This document shows positions 48,561 to 57,687 of a stretch of DNA of 64,000 nucleotides, in pieces; within the stretch, counting starts at the first letter, position 1; every line of letters begins with the position of its first letter. This DNA is from Brevibacterium sp. UCMA 11754. GTDB lineage: Bacteria > Actinomycetota > Actinomycetes > Actinomycetales > Brevibacteriaceae. The position numbers and the translations under genes were made by a program. Location of the stretch: positions 27,855 through 91,854 of the forward strand of contig NZ_JACBOT010000017.1 of assembly GCF_021532275.1 (NCBI RefSeq), in the 5' to 3' direction. Under the pieces are notes generated by a model. It ran no database searches and was not told where the DNA came from. It saw only the letters and a list, made by a program, of their open reading frames with translations.

Positions 48561-50038
48561 CGTGAGGCTTTCCAGGCTTCGAACTTCTCTTTCCATTCGC
48601 CCTTAGGTGGGAACAGCGACTCGATCGGGTTGCCGGCGGCCACCTGCTCGGCCACCCATCCGTCTTCGATCTCCTTCGTCAGCGCCGCAGCGACGACTTC
48701 CTCAACGAGACCGCGTGGGATGACGATGACTCCGTCGTCGTCTCCGACGATCACGTCGCCGGGCAGCACTGTGGCGTTTCCGCAGGCCACGGCCACGTCG
48801 GATTCCCACGGGACGTGCTTGCGGCCGAGCACGGCGGGATTCCTCGACGTTGAGAACACGGGGAGGATCCCGGCCACCTCGGCGGAGTCGCGGACTCCCC
48901 CGTCGGTGATGACGCCTGTCGCGCCCTGCGCCTTGGCCCGCAGCGCGAGCACGTCGCCGAGGGTTCCCGAGCCGGACTCGCCGCGTGCTTCGATGACGAC
49001 GACCTCGCCGGACTGCAGCGAGTCGAAGGCCCGCTTCTGGGCGTTGTATCCGCCGCCGTGTGATTTGAACAGGTCCTCGCGGTTGGGCACGAAGCGCAGC
49101 GTCTTCGCGGTGCCCACGACCTTGCTGCCGGGCACGAGCGGGGAGACGCCTTCGATGACGACGTTGTTGAGTCCCCGTGCACGCAGCTGCGCGGAGAGAC
49201 CAGCGGTCGGAGCCTCGGTGAGCTTGGCGCGCAGGTCCTCACTCAGCGGACCGGTGGACGATTCCTCCGGTGCCAGACCGGCTTCCTCACGTGATCCCCA
49301 GGCGTCGGCCTGCAGGGCTTCGGTCACGGCTGGGGTGCTGCCGAGGTTCCGGTCGAATGCGCCCGGTCCCTCGACGACATTCGTGACGAGGCGACCCGAG
49401 CTGAGTTCTGATCCGGTGCTCGCCGAGGTGGTCGTGACCTCGACCTCGACCGTATCCCCGGGCGCCACAACAGTTGATCCTGCGGGAGTTCCGGTGAGGA
49501 TGACGTCACCGGGCTCCAGGGTCATGTGCTGGCTGAGATCGGCGATGATCCGGGTCAGGGGGAAGATCAGCTGTGCGGCACTCGTGCCGTCGTCCTGCTT
49601 GACCTCGCCGTTGACCCAGGTGCGGATGCGCAGCGACTGGGGGTCAGCCTCGGCTGCGGGGATGATGTCGGGGCCCAGCGGCGTGTAGCCGTCGCGGCTC
49701 TTCGACCGCAGATTCGAGCCCTTGTCGGGAGACTTGATGTCGTAGAGGCCGAAGTCGTTGGACGCGGTCACTCCCTCGACGAAGGTCCAGGCCTCGTCGG
49801 GGCTGACGGATCGGGCCGCGGTGCCGATGACGACCGCGATCTCGCCTTCGAAGGCGAGCAGCGATGTTCCGGCGGGACGCTCGATCGCCTCACCCGATGC
49901 GGCCAGGGAACTGGTGGCCTTGAGGAAGTAGGACGGCTGGGACGGCCGTTTTCCGCGCTGGGCGGAGCGTGACTCGTACGCCACGTGGACGGCAATGATC
50001 TTGCCCGGTCGGACTGGGACACCAGCTGGAGTCGACAT
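48557..50038 (-). CDS. fused FAH-domain isomerase/decarboxylase and RraA-like (oxo-acid decarboxylase/aldolase) protein
   Basis: A 493-residue two-domain protein. Residues 1-215 are a fumarylacetoacetate hydrolase fold (FEGEIAVVIGTAARSV with the metal-binding Glu residues, [12 protein letters not shown]), like one half of HpaG. Residues about 270-475 are an RraA/HMG-aldolase fold with [14 protein letters not shown] and [10 protein letters not shown], the metal and substrate motifs of that family. In enteric bacteria HpaG is a FAH-FAH fusion that decarboxylates and isomerises; here the second half is replaced. I infer that the RraA-like domain may carry the decarboxylation. It is the first gene of the operon; ATG 50038. 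Confidence 0.85.
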   Translation of the reverse strand: MSTPAGVPVRPGKIIAVHVAYESRSAQRGKRPSQPSYFLKATSSLAASGEAIERPAGTSLLAFEGEIAVVIGTAARSVSPDEAWTFVEGVTASNDFGLYDIKSPDKGSNLRSKSRDGYTPLGPDIIPAAEADPQSLRIRTWVNGEVKQDDGTSAAQLIFPLTRIIADLSQHMTLEPGDVILTGTPAGSTVVAPGDTVEVEVTTTSASTGSELSSGRLVTNVVEGPGAFDRNLGSTPAVTEALQADAWGSREEAGLAPEESSTGPLSEDLRAKLTEAPTAGLSAQLRARGLNNVVIEGVSPLVPGSKVVGTAKTLRFVPNREDLFKSHGGGYNAQKRAFDSLQSGEVVVIEARGESGSGTLGDVLALRAKAQGATGVITDGGVRDSAEVAGILPVFSTSRNPAVLGRKHVPWESDVAVACGNATVLPGDVIVGDDDGVIVIPRGLVEEVVAAALTKEIEDGWVAEQVAAGNPIESLFPPKGEWKEKFEAWKASR

Positions 50039-50076
50039 CGATCTCGCACCTCATTTCGATTGGCTTTCACCCAGAT

Positions 50077-50089
50077 CGTATATGATACG
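50077..50089. promoter_or_regulatory. likely GntR operator in the hpa divergent promoter region
   Basis: CGTAT-ATG-ATACG is a 13-bp palindrome with perfect 5-bp arms, 39 bp before the FAH-RraA ATG and about 120 bp before the transporter. The flanking GATCGTATATGA is repeated at 51565-51576. Confidence 0.6.
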
Positions 50090-50206
50090 GTTCCGGAGGA
50101 CAAGTAGTCCGCGTCACATGATTGAGGTCACGTCAGCGCTCCGATAGCTGCGATCTCCCATGGGACAGCGGCACTAACGCAGCAGCCTCAAAGCGACACA
50201 GGAGTC

Positions 50207-51550
50207 ATGGTGAGTAAAAAGCACACCCAAGGTCGGGTGGCATTCGCGACCGTCGTCGGTACCAGCATCGAGTGGTACGACTACTTCCTCTATGCGGCGG
50301 CCTCAGGGCTGATCTTCAACGAGCTGTTCTTCGGCCCGCTGGGTTCGACGCTGTCGACCATGGTCGCCTTCGCCACCGTCGGCATCAGCTTCCTGTTCCG
50401 ACCCCTGGGCGCTTTCCTGGCCGGACACTACGGCGACAAGCTGGGGCGACGGGTCGTCCTCATCATCACGCTCATCGCCATGGGTGCCGCCACCGCTCTG
50501 ATCGGCTTCCTGCCGACCTACGATTCGATCGGCATCGCGGCACCCATCCTCCTCATCGTCCTACGCATCATCCAGGGCATCTCAGCCGGCGGCGAGTGGG
50601 GCGGAGCGGTTCTTCTGGCCGTCGAGCACGCGGAGCCCAAGCATCGCGGGCTGCGCGGATCCTTCCCGCAGATCGGCGTCTCCATCGGACTCATCCTCTC
50701 TTCGGGCGTGCTCGCGCTCATGACCGCGATCGCCCCCGGAGAGGCCTTCCTCGAGTGGGGCTGGCGGGTGCCGTTCTTCCTCTCGATCCTGCTCGTCGCC
50801 GTGGGCTACTGGATCCGCCGCGGCGTCGAAGAGTCCCCCGTCTTCCACGAGATCGCCGAGCGTAAGGAGCAAGTGACCAATCCGCTGGGCAAACTGTTCA
50901 AGGGCCACTGGCTGCTCGTCATCCTGGCCTCGCTGGTCTTCGTCGGCAACAATGCCGCAGGCTACATGACCACCGGCGGCTACATCCAGAACTACGCCAC
51001 GGACCCAACCGGACCGGTCGGGCTCGATCGCGGCCCCGTGCTCTGGGCAGTCTCCGCATCGGCGGTGTCGTGGCTGATCTTCACGATCATCGCCGGCTCC
51101 GTCTCTGACAAGATCGGTCGCAAGAACACCTATCTGCTGGGCTGGGTACTGCTGCTGATCGGCATCTTCTCGCTCTTCCCGCTGGTCAACACCGGCAGCA
51201 TCTGGATGCTCTTCCTGGGGCTGATCATCTTAACCGTCGGGCTCGGATTCACCTACGGGCAGCAACCGGCGATGTATGCCGAGATCTTCCCCTCCAGCGT
51301 GCGATTCTCCGGTGTATCGGTCTCCTATGCGATCGGGTCGATCCTGGGCGGAGCCTTTGCTCCCACGATCGCAAAGGCGCTGGTGGCGTCGACCGGCACA
51401 ACCACCTCGGTGGCCATCTATCTGGCCATCATCACGCTCATATCCCTTGCCGCAACTTTGGCCCTGCGGGACCGGTCGCGCATCCCCCTGGGCCCCGACC
51501 ACGAGGAAGAGCAGTCGGTGAGCCCAGTCATAGGCATTGGCTCAAGATGA
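50207..51550 (+). CDS. MFS transporter, metabolite:H+ symporter (MHS) type
   Basis: A 447-residue inner-membrane transporter with 12 predicted helices. The MHS-type signatures are GTSIEWYDYFLY near the N-terminus, RPLGAFLAGHYGDKLGRR, LRIIQGISAGGEWGGAVLL and the central GRKNTYLLG loop. ATG 50207 has GGAG upstream. Placed beside the aromatic hydroxylase and divergent from the ring-cleavage operon, it probably imports a hydroxyphenylacetate or related aromatic acid; family members also carry citrate, shikimate or betaines, so the substrate is inference. Confidence 0.9.
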   Translation: MVSKKHTQGRVAFATVVGTSIEWYDYFLYAAASGLIFNELFFGPLGSTLSTMVAFATVGISFLFRPLGAFLAGHYGDKLGRRVVLIITLIAMGAATALIGFLPTYDSIGIAAPILLIVLRIIQGISAGGEWGGAVLLAVEHAEPKHRGLRGSFPQIGVSIGLILSSGVLALMTAIAPGEAFLEWGWRVPFFLSILLVAVGYWIRRGVEESPVFHEIAERKEQVTNPLGKLFKGHWLLVILASLVFVGNNAAGYMTTGGYIQNYATDPTGPVGLDRGPVLWAVSASAVSWLIFTIIAGSVSDKIGRKNTYLLGWVLLLIGIFSLFPLVNTGSIWMLFLGLIILTVGLGFTYGQQPAMYAEIFPSSVRFSGVSVSYAIGSILGGAFAPTIAKALVASTGTTTSVAIYLAIITLISLAATLALRDRSRIPLGPDHEEEQSVSPVIGIGSR

Positions 51551-51567
51551 CCTGAGTAACACACGAT

Positions 51568-51580
51568 CGTATATGAACTG
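51568..51580. promoter_or_regulatory. half copy of the hpa operator before the hydroxylase gene
   Basis: CGTATATGAACTG shares CGTATATGA with the site at 50077 but lacks the second arm. It lies 47-59 bp before the hydroxylase ATG, after the transporter stop, suggesting separate control of the hydroxylase. Confidence 0.45.
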
Positions 51581-51626
51581 CTAATATTGGAAAGTCACAA
51601 AGACGTGTGATGAACCGGAGGTTGAC

Positions 51627-53555
51627 ATGCATTTTCACCAGCACGGCTATGTGTCCGCAGACCCGCGGATCGAAGCTGCAGCAGGTTACGGAATCGATCG
51701 TCCACAGGACCTGCCCGATGAGGTCGATGTCCTCATCGTCGGCAGCGGCCCGGCGGGCATGATTGCGGCGGCACAGCTGTCTCAGTATCCCGAGGTCAAC
51801 ACCCGGATGATCGAGAAGCGGGACTCACGACTGGTCATCGGTCAGGCCGATGGCATCCAGGCCCGATCGGTCGAGACCTTCCAGGCGTTCGGATTCGCCG
51901 AGGAGATCATCCGCGAGGGTTATCACATCATCGACATGTCCTTCTGGAACCCGGACCCGGAGAACCCCGAGCACATCATCCGTACGGGACGGCCGAAGGA
52001 CGATGAAACCGGAATCAGCGAGTTTCCGCACCTCATAGTCAACCAGGCTCGCGTCCTCGACTACTTCGCTCAATTCGCCAAGCAGTCCCCCGGACGCGTC
52101 GAGCCCGACTACGGCATCGAGTTCGTCGATCTGAGCGTCGACGGTGACACCGGTTCAAATCACCCGGTGACGGTGACAGTTCGCTATACCGCAGGAGCGC
52201 GCGCAGGCGAAGAGCGCACGATCCGCGCCGGTTATGTCGTCGGCTGCGACGGAGCCCGCTCGGGCGTACGCAGGTCGATCGGTCGCACGATGACCGGCGA
52301 CCAGGCCAATCACGCCTGGGGCGTCATGGACGTGCTCGCCAACTCCGACTTCCCCGATATCCGCACTAAGTGCGCCATCTCCTCCAAACATGGCAACATC
52401 CTTCACATCCCCCGCGAGGGCGGGCACCTGTTCCGCATGTACGTCGACCTCGGCGAGGTCCCAGAGGACGATGCACGCAAGGTGCGGCAGACGAGCGTCG
52501 ATGAGATCATCGATCGTGCGAACGCCATCATCAAGCCCTACAGCATCGACGTGAAGAACGTCGCCTGGCACAGTGTCTATGAGGTCGGGCACCGGCTCAC
52601 CGATGCCTTCGACGACACCGACGACACGACTCCCGGATCACCGTGTCCACGCGTGTTCATCACCGGCGACGCCTGCCACACGCACTCGGCGAAGGCCGGT
52701 CAGGGCATGAACGTGTCGATGCAGGACGGGTTCAACATCTCGTGGAAGCTCGGCCAAGTGCTGTCCGGACGATCCTCACAGGAGCTGCTGCGGACCTATT
52801 CCGCCGAGCGTCAGGTCACGGCGAAGAACCTCATCGACTTCGACAAGGAATGGTCGACGCTGATGGCCACTCCGCAGGAGGAGCTGCCGGACGAGACCTA
52901 CCTGCAGGACTTCTATGTCAAGACCGCTGAGTTCCCGGCCGGGTTCATGACCGAATACACCGAGTCGATGATCACAGCGTCCACCGCGCACCAGGAGCTG
53001 GCCACCGGCTTCCCCGTGGGCAAGAGGTTCAAGTCTGCTCGGGTCCAGCGCAGCTGCGACGCCAACTACATCCACCTGGGACACAGGGCACGGGCCGACG
53101 GCCGCTGGCGCGTCTATGTCTTCGCCGATGCGCCGGCACCGGGTAGCAATGCCTCGTCCAAGGTCACCCAGTTGGCCGACTGGCTCAGTGCCGACCCGGC
53201 CTCGCCGTTGGTCAAGTACCGTCGTGCAGGTGAGGACCTCGACAGCCTCCTCGAGCTCAGCGTCATCTACCAGCAGGGTCACACCGAGTTCTCCTTCCCC
53301 GATGTGCCGACGGTCTTCCGTCCGCATGTGGGCGAGTTCGACCTTGAGTATGTGGAGAAGATCTACGCGACGCTGGCCGATGAGGACATCTTCGACGTGC
53401 GCGGCATCAGCCGTGACGGTGCTGTGGTCGTGGTCCGTCCCGATCAGTACGTCTCGGGCATCTTCCCGTTGGATGCCCATGACGAGATCGGCAAGTTCTT
53501 CGACGGAGTGTTTCGTCTCCGAACAGTGACGTCTTGGGAACAGCAGCGAGTCTGA
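51627..53555 (+). CDS. FAD-dependent aromatic hydroxylase (phenol/3-hydroxybenzoate monooxygenase type)
   Basis: Single-component class A flavoprotein hydroxylase of 642 residues. It has the FAD motif VLIVGSGPAG (residues 36-45), the NADPH/FAD motif VGCDGARSGVRR near 207, and GDACHTHSAKAGQGMN near 350, followed by a thioredoxin-like C-terminal domain, as in 3-hydroxybenzoate 4-monooxygenase and phenol hydroxylase. In this cluster it may make homoprotocatechuate from a hydroxyphenylacetate in place of HpaBC. The C-terminus (FFDGVFRLRTV) differs from the mirror copy (FFDGVFVSEQ) because this arm has TTT at 53511-53513 where the other has TT; the shorter form looks more natural. Confidence 0.88.
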   Translation: MHFHQHGYVSADPRIEAAAGYGIDRPQDLPDEVDVLIVGSGPAGMIAAAQLSQYPEVNTRMIEKRDSRLVIGQADGIQARSVETFQAFGFAEEIIREGYHIIDMSFWNPDPENPEHIIRTGRPKDDETGISEFPHLIVNQARVLDYFAQFAKQSPGRVEPDYGIEFVDLSVDGDTGSNHPVTVTVRYTAGARAGEERTIRAGYVVGCDGARSGVRRSIGRTMTGDQANHAWGVMDVLANSDFPDIRTKCAISSKHGNILHIPREGGHLFRMYVDLGEVPEDDARKVRQTSVDEIIDRANAIIKPYSIDVKNVAWHSVYEVGHRLTDAFDDTDDTTPGSPCPRVFITGDACHTHSAKAGQGMNVSMQDGFNISWKLGQVLSGRSSQELLRTYSAERQVTAKNLIDFDKEWSTLMATPQEELPDETYLQDFYVKTAEFPAGFMTEYTESMITASTAHQELATGFPVGKRFKSARVQRSCDANYIHLGHRARADGRWRVYVFADAPAPGSNASSKVTQLADWLSADPASPLVKYRRAGEDLDSLLELSVIYQQGHTEFSFPDVPTVFRPHVGEFDLEYVEKIYATLADEDIFDVRGISRDGAVVVVRPDQYVSGIFPLDAHDEIGKFFDGVFRLRTVTSWEQQRV

Positions 53556-53712
53556 TCCACTGTCGCCGACGTCTCTTCAGTGTGGGCATACCTCACCTGA
53601 GGAGGCGTCGGCGTTGTCGTTGGGCAATGAGTCCGCTGATTCCAGCTGCGATCACCATGATGCTGCCCATGTGGTCGCCGGCGTGGACGCCTCATAGCGG
53701 TCTTGCGCGCAG

Positions 53713-54225
53713 TCACGGCTGATGCTTCGGACGAGATCTGCCAACAGACGATCCGGCGCTCCCCGCTGCACCAAGCGCCAAAGCACCCACCAAACATATG
53801 AAGAAGCCGAAGTCAGGGACTGCGACTTCCATGCCACCCGTCGGCATTCCCTCAGCAGTCTGACCGTCCCATATCAGAGACGGCGGGTTGAGAGCGGCGA
53901 AGACGAGAACGATGATGAGGAGCGCGGCGATGACCATCGCTGCACCAGACCACCAGCGCGAGATTCCGAAGAGCAGAGGCAGAATCGAGAAGACGACCAC
54001 CAACAGCCAGACTGCGAAGAATCCTGGAACAGCAGTCGCCGGATCAAACGGGTGCTCCCCCAACGACGTGATCCTGATCCTCGGCCCATCATCGTTTCCG
54101 CTGTCGAGGATGGGTACGAAGATCGTGATCACCCACGCGGCGACAGTCACCAGCGGCAGGAGAGTCGCAATCCGGTGGAAGCGCGTTGTTCGGGGTCCGT
54201 GAGAGCTGCCATCGTCAACATTCAT
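53713..54225 (-). CDS. small membrane protein, unknown function
   Basis: A 170-residue protein with four predicted membrane helices (about residues 22-42, 66-86, 93-112 and 138-158), an acidic first loop and a basic C-terminus. I do not recognise the family. It is present without change in the mirror arm at 56992-57504. It stands between the flavoprotein hydroxylase and the HNH endonuclease fragment; nothing nearby indicates a role. Confidence 0.6.
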   Translation of the reverse strand: MNVDDGSSHGPRTTRFHRIATLLPLVTVAAWVITIFVPILDSGNDDGPRIRITSLGEHPFDPATAVPGFFAVWLLVVVFSILPLLFGISRWWSGAAMVIAALLIIVLVFAALNPPSLIWDGQTAEGMPTGGMEVAVPDFGFFICLVGALALGAAGSAGSSVGRSRPKHQP

Positions 54226-54287
54226 ACTCAGAATCCTGAGGCGGATCGTGGTGTCAGCCGTGTCGGATCTGTTGCAGTCTCAGCACG

Positions 54288-55628
54288 TCACCCGACGTCG
54301 AACATCCCCGAGCGCAGAGCCTCCTCAATTGTGCTTCCCGTCGAAGCCTCCGGCACACGCCGCCGGCCAGACGACCGAGATCGACCAGGCCCACGGGACC
54401 GGGACGGTATCTCAGACTCACTGTCGGCGGAAGGCACAGAGGATCGACCACCTCGGCGATCTCGGCGATCTCGCAGTCGTTGCTCTCCCCTGCCGGCGCC
54501 GCTGCCACGAACTTCCTGGCCTCCGAGGCCGAGATCGGGAGGAACGGCAGCTCCACCTCACGTTCGCCGACGTCGCCCGACTCCGAATCCGCGTCAGGCG
54601 GGTCTTTCTGCGGTTCGAGCAGCCCGGCGAGTTTCAGCCGCCAATCGTCGGCGGCGTTCGCATCCGGTGGTGCTGTACCGGGCCGTGGGTATCTCATTCG
54701 TCTGACGAACGGAGGCGTTGCCGCTTCATAGTCGAGGCCGCTAGGTGTGGTGACCTTCAAACCCTGAGCCGTGGCCTCGTGCTTCCACCCCGGTGTTCCT
54801 TTGCATAGTTGCAGGCTGCACACAGTCCCGAGCCGTTCTCCCACGAGGTCGCTCCCCCGGATGCATATCCCTCGGCGTGATCGGCGTGCTTGATTCTGGC
54901 ATCGCACCACGGCGTCCGGCACACGTCATCGCGGTAGACGACCATCTGCCTGAGCAATCCGGTGAAGGACCGCGAGCGGGATTCCATGCCCACCAGTTGG
55001 CCATCGGTGACCTGAGTGAACATGCGGCGGATGAAGACCTCTGCCTCATTTGCGGCGATGAAGCTGCGAGCCGTCTTGGCAGGCAGGGGGCCGAATCCGG
55101 GCAGCCACGCGGGAACATACCGTCGGAGAACAGGGATTCCGCCTCGATGACAAGGTGGACTTCGGTGGGAACTGCCTCGGCGCCTGCCTGACCGGTGAGC
55201 CGCTCGACGAGGGTGTCGGCCATGAGCTGATTGTGCCTGCGCCCCTGTGCCGTCCCGGCTGCCAGGGCTGAATCTGTCGCTTCTCTCGCAGTCCTTCATA
55301 GACCGCGACTGCCTGTTGGATGGGCAGAATCGCAGAGACACGTCCCATCCCGTCATCGAGCGGGGTCATCGTCACGCGCCGATTGGCTGTTGCCCTCTTC
55401 ACCCGTTCGGCAGCGGCTTCGTCGTTCATCTCTTCTGCCAGGGCTCGCGCTTCGGTCCGCAGACTCCGCAGACCCGATGGCCCCATACTCGATTTCATTC
55501 GAGTGTCGATCTTGCGTCGGTCGGCGGAAGGCAGGCATGCGGTCTCGTCGACCATGATGCGTGCCTTGTCCTCGGAGATCTCACCCGAGGACAGTGCCTT
55601 GAATGTGTTGGGCAATTCGCGACACTGG
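54288..55628 (-). pseudogene. DUF222/HNH endonuclease fragment, left copy (N-terminus missing, frameshifted)
   Basis: Remnant of a 13E12-type DUF222-HNH protein. Reading on the minus strand from the palindrome centre it gives RELPNTFKALSSGEISEDK and VDETACLPSADRRK, typical DUF222 sequence, then an HNH domain with CRTPWCDARIKHADHAEG and LCAACNYAKE, then a C-terminal tail. The true N-terminus is lost at the fold-back centre. At least four indels relative to the mirror copy break the frame (near 54413, 54630, 55117 and 55283). In both copies the frame also shifts after NYAKE, where homologues continue with TPGW. It could be a real pseudogene or carry consensus errors. Confidence 0.7.
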
Positions 55629-56929
55629 CCTCGGGTGAGATCTCCGAGGACAAGGCACGCATCATGGTCGACGAACCGCATGCCTGCCTTCCGCCGACCG
55701 ACGCAAGATCGACACTCGAATGAAATCGAGTATGGGGCCATCGGGTCTGCGGAGTCTGCGGACCGAAGCGCGAGCCCTGGCAGAAGAGATGAACGACGAA
55801 GCCGCTGCCGAACGGGTGAAGAGGGCAACAGCCAATCGGCGCGTGACGATGACCCCGCTCGATGACGGGATGGGACGTGTCTCTGCGATTCTGCCCATCC
55901 AACAGGCAGTCGCGGTCTATGAAGGACTGCGAGAAGCGACAGATTCAGCCCTGGCAGCCGGGACGGCACAGGGGCGCAGGCACAATCAGCTCATGGCCGA
56001 CACCCTCGTCGAGCGGCTCACCGGTCAGGCAGGCGCCGAGGCAGTTCCCACCGAAGTCCACCTTGTCATCGAGGCGGAATCCCTGTTCTCCGACGGTATG
56101 GTTCCCGCGTGGCTGCCCGGATTCGGCCCCCTGCCTGCCAAGACGGCTCGCAGCTTCATCGCCGCAAATGAGGCAGAGGTCTTCATCCGCCGCATGTTCA
56201 CTCAGGTCACCGATGGCCAACTGGTGGGCATGGAATCCCGCTCGCGGTCCTTCACCGGATTGCTCAGGCAGATGGTCGTCTACCGCGATGACGTGTGCCG
56301 GACGCCGTGGTGCGATGCCAGAATCAAGCACGCCGATCACGCCGAGGGATATGCATCCGGGGGAGCGACCTCGTGGGAGAACGGCTCGGGACTGTGTGCA
56401 GCCTGCAACTATGCAAAGGAACACCGGGGTGGAAGCACGAGGCCACGGCTCAGGGTTTGAAGGTCACCACACCTAGCGGCCTCGACTATGAAGCGGCAAC
56501 GCCTCCGTTCGTCAGACGAATGAGATACCCACGGCCCGGTACAGCACCACCGGATGCGAACGCCGCCGACGATTGGCGGCTGAAACTCGCCGGCTGCTCG
56601 AACCGCAGAAAGACCCGCCTGACGCGGATTCGGAGTCGGGCGACGTCGGCGAACGTGAGGTGGAGCTGCCGTTCCTCCCGATCTCGGCCTCGGAGGCCAG
56701 GAAGTTCGTGGCAGCGGCGCCGGCAGGGGAGAGCAACGACTGCGAGATCGCCGAGATCGCCGAGGTGGTCGATCCTCTGTGCCTTCCGCCGACAGTGAGT
56801 CTGAGATACCGTCCCCGGTCCCGTGGGCCTGGTCGATCTCGGTCGTCTGGCCGGCGGCGTGTGCCGGAGGCTTCGACGGGAAGCACAATTGAGGAGGCTC
56901 TGCGCTCGGGGATGTTCGACGTCGGGTGA
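55629..56929 (+). pseudogene. DUF222/HNH endonuclease fragment, right copy
   Basis: Mirror copy of the left HNH fragment. From the ATG at 55720 an uninterrupted 246-residue frame covers the end of DUF222 (SLRTEARALAEEMNDEAAAERV) and the whole HNH core (CRTPWCDARIKHADHAEG, NGSGLCAACNYAKE), and then shifts to a short C-terminus at 56460. The tail resumes in another frame (EREVELPFLPISASEARKF, ending GSTIEEALRSGMFDVG at 56929). A one-base loss near 55667 breaks the DUF222 part, and the N-terminus is absent. The metal and catalytic His/Cys of the HNH motif are intact in the 246-residue part. Confidence 0.68.
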
Positions 56930-56991
56930 CGTGCTGAGACTGCAACAGATCCGACACGGCTGACACCACGATCCGCCTCAGGATTCTGAGT

Positions 56992-57504
56992 ATGAATGTT
57001 GACGATGGCAGCTCTCACGGACCCCGAACAACGCGCTTCCACCGGATTGCGACTCTCCTGCCGCTGGTGACTGTCGCCGCGTGGGTGATCACGATCTTCG
57101 TACCCATCCTCGACAGCGGAAACGATGATGGGCCGAGGATCAGGATCACGTCGTTGGGGGAGCACCCGTTTGATCCGGCGACTGCTGTTCCAGGATTCTT
57201 CGCAGTCTGGCTGTTGGTGGTCGTCTTCTCGATTCTGCCTCTGCTCTTCGGAATCTCGCGCTGGTGGTCTGGTGCAGCGATGGTCATCGCCGCGCTCCTC
57301 ATCATCGTTCTCGTCTTCGCCGCTCTCAACCCGCCGTCTCTGATATGGGACGGTCAGACTGCTGAGGGAATGCCGACGGGTGGCATGGAAGTCGCAGTCC
57401 CTGACTTCGGCTTCTTCATATGTTTGGTGGGTGCTTTGGCGCTTGGTGCAGCGGGGAGCGCCGGATCGTCTGTTGGCAGATCTCGTCCGAAGCATCAGCC
57501 GTGA
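56992..57504 (+). CDS. small membrane protein, mirror copy
   Basis: Same 170-residue four-helix protein as at 53713-54225, with an identical translation. It is in the right arm of the inverted duplication, between the HNH fragment and the hydroxylase copy. No function is recognised. Confidence 0.58.
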   Translation: MNVDDGSSHGPRTTRFHRIATLLPLVTVAAWVITIFVPILDSGNDDGPRIRITSLGEHPFDPATAVPGFFAVWLLVVVFSILPLLFGISRWWSGAAMVIAALLIIVLVFAALNPPSLIWDGQTAEGMPTGGMEVAVPDFGFFICLVGALALGAAGSAGSSVGRSRPKHQP

Positions 57505-57687
57505 CTGCGCGCAAGACCGCTATGAGGCGTCCACGCCGGCGACCACATGGGCAGCATCATGGTGATCGCAGCTGGAATCAGCGGACTCATTGCCCAACGA
57601 CAACGCCGACGCCTCCTCAGGTGAGGTATGCCCACACTGAAGAGACGTCGGCGACAGTGGATCAGACTCGCTGCTGTTCCCAAGACG

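Larger units (their letters stand above)
47214..55590. repeat. left arm of a >8-kb inverted duplication
   Basis: Reverse-complementary to 55629-64000. Paired coordinates add to 111214-111219 depending on intervening indels, for example hydroxylase starts 51627 and 59589 and transporter starts 50207 and 61009. The arm covers the hpaE 5' half, the GntR gene, the FAH-RraA gene, the transporter, the hydroxylase, the membrane protein and the HNH fragment. The outer limit is set only by the window end. Confidence 0.95.

Noticed and set aside
54248..54808. Plus-strand frame in the HNH region, and its counterparts in the other arm
   Set aside because: Antisense to the HNH fragment; the frames differ between arms only through indels and carry no recognisable motif.
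55591..55628. Linear-chromosome telomere or hairpin end as the explanation of the fold-back
   Set aside because: The centre lies inside a coding gene, there is no terminal protein or telomere resolvase gene, and the arm differences look like consensus errors. Kept only as an alternative, not as a call.
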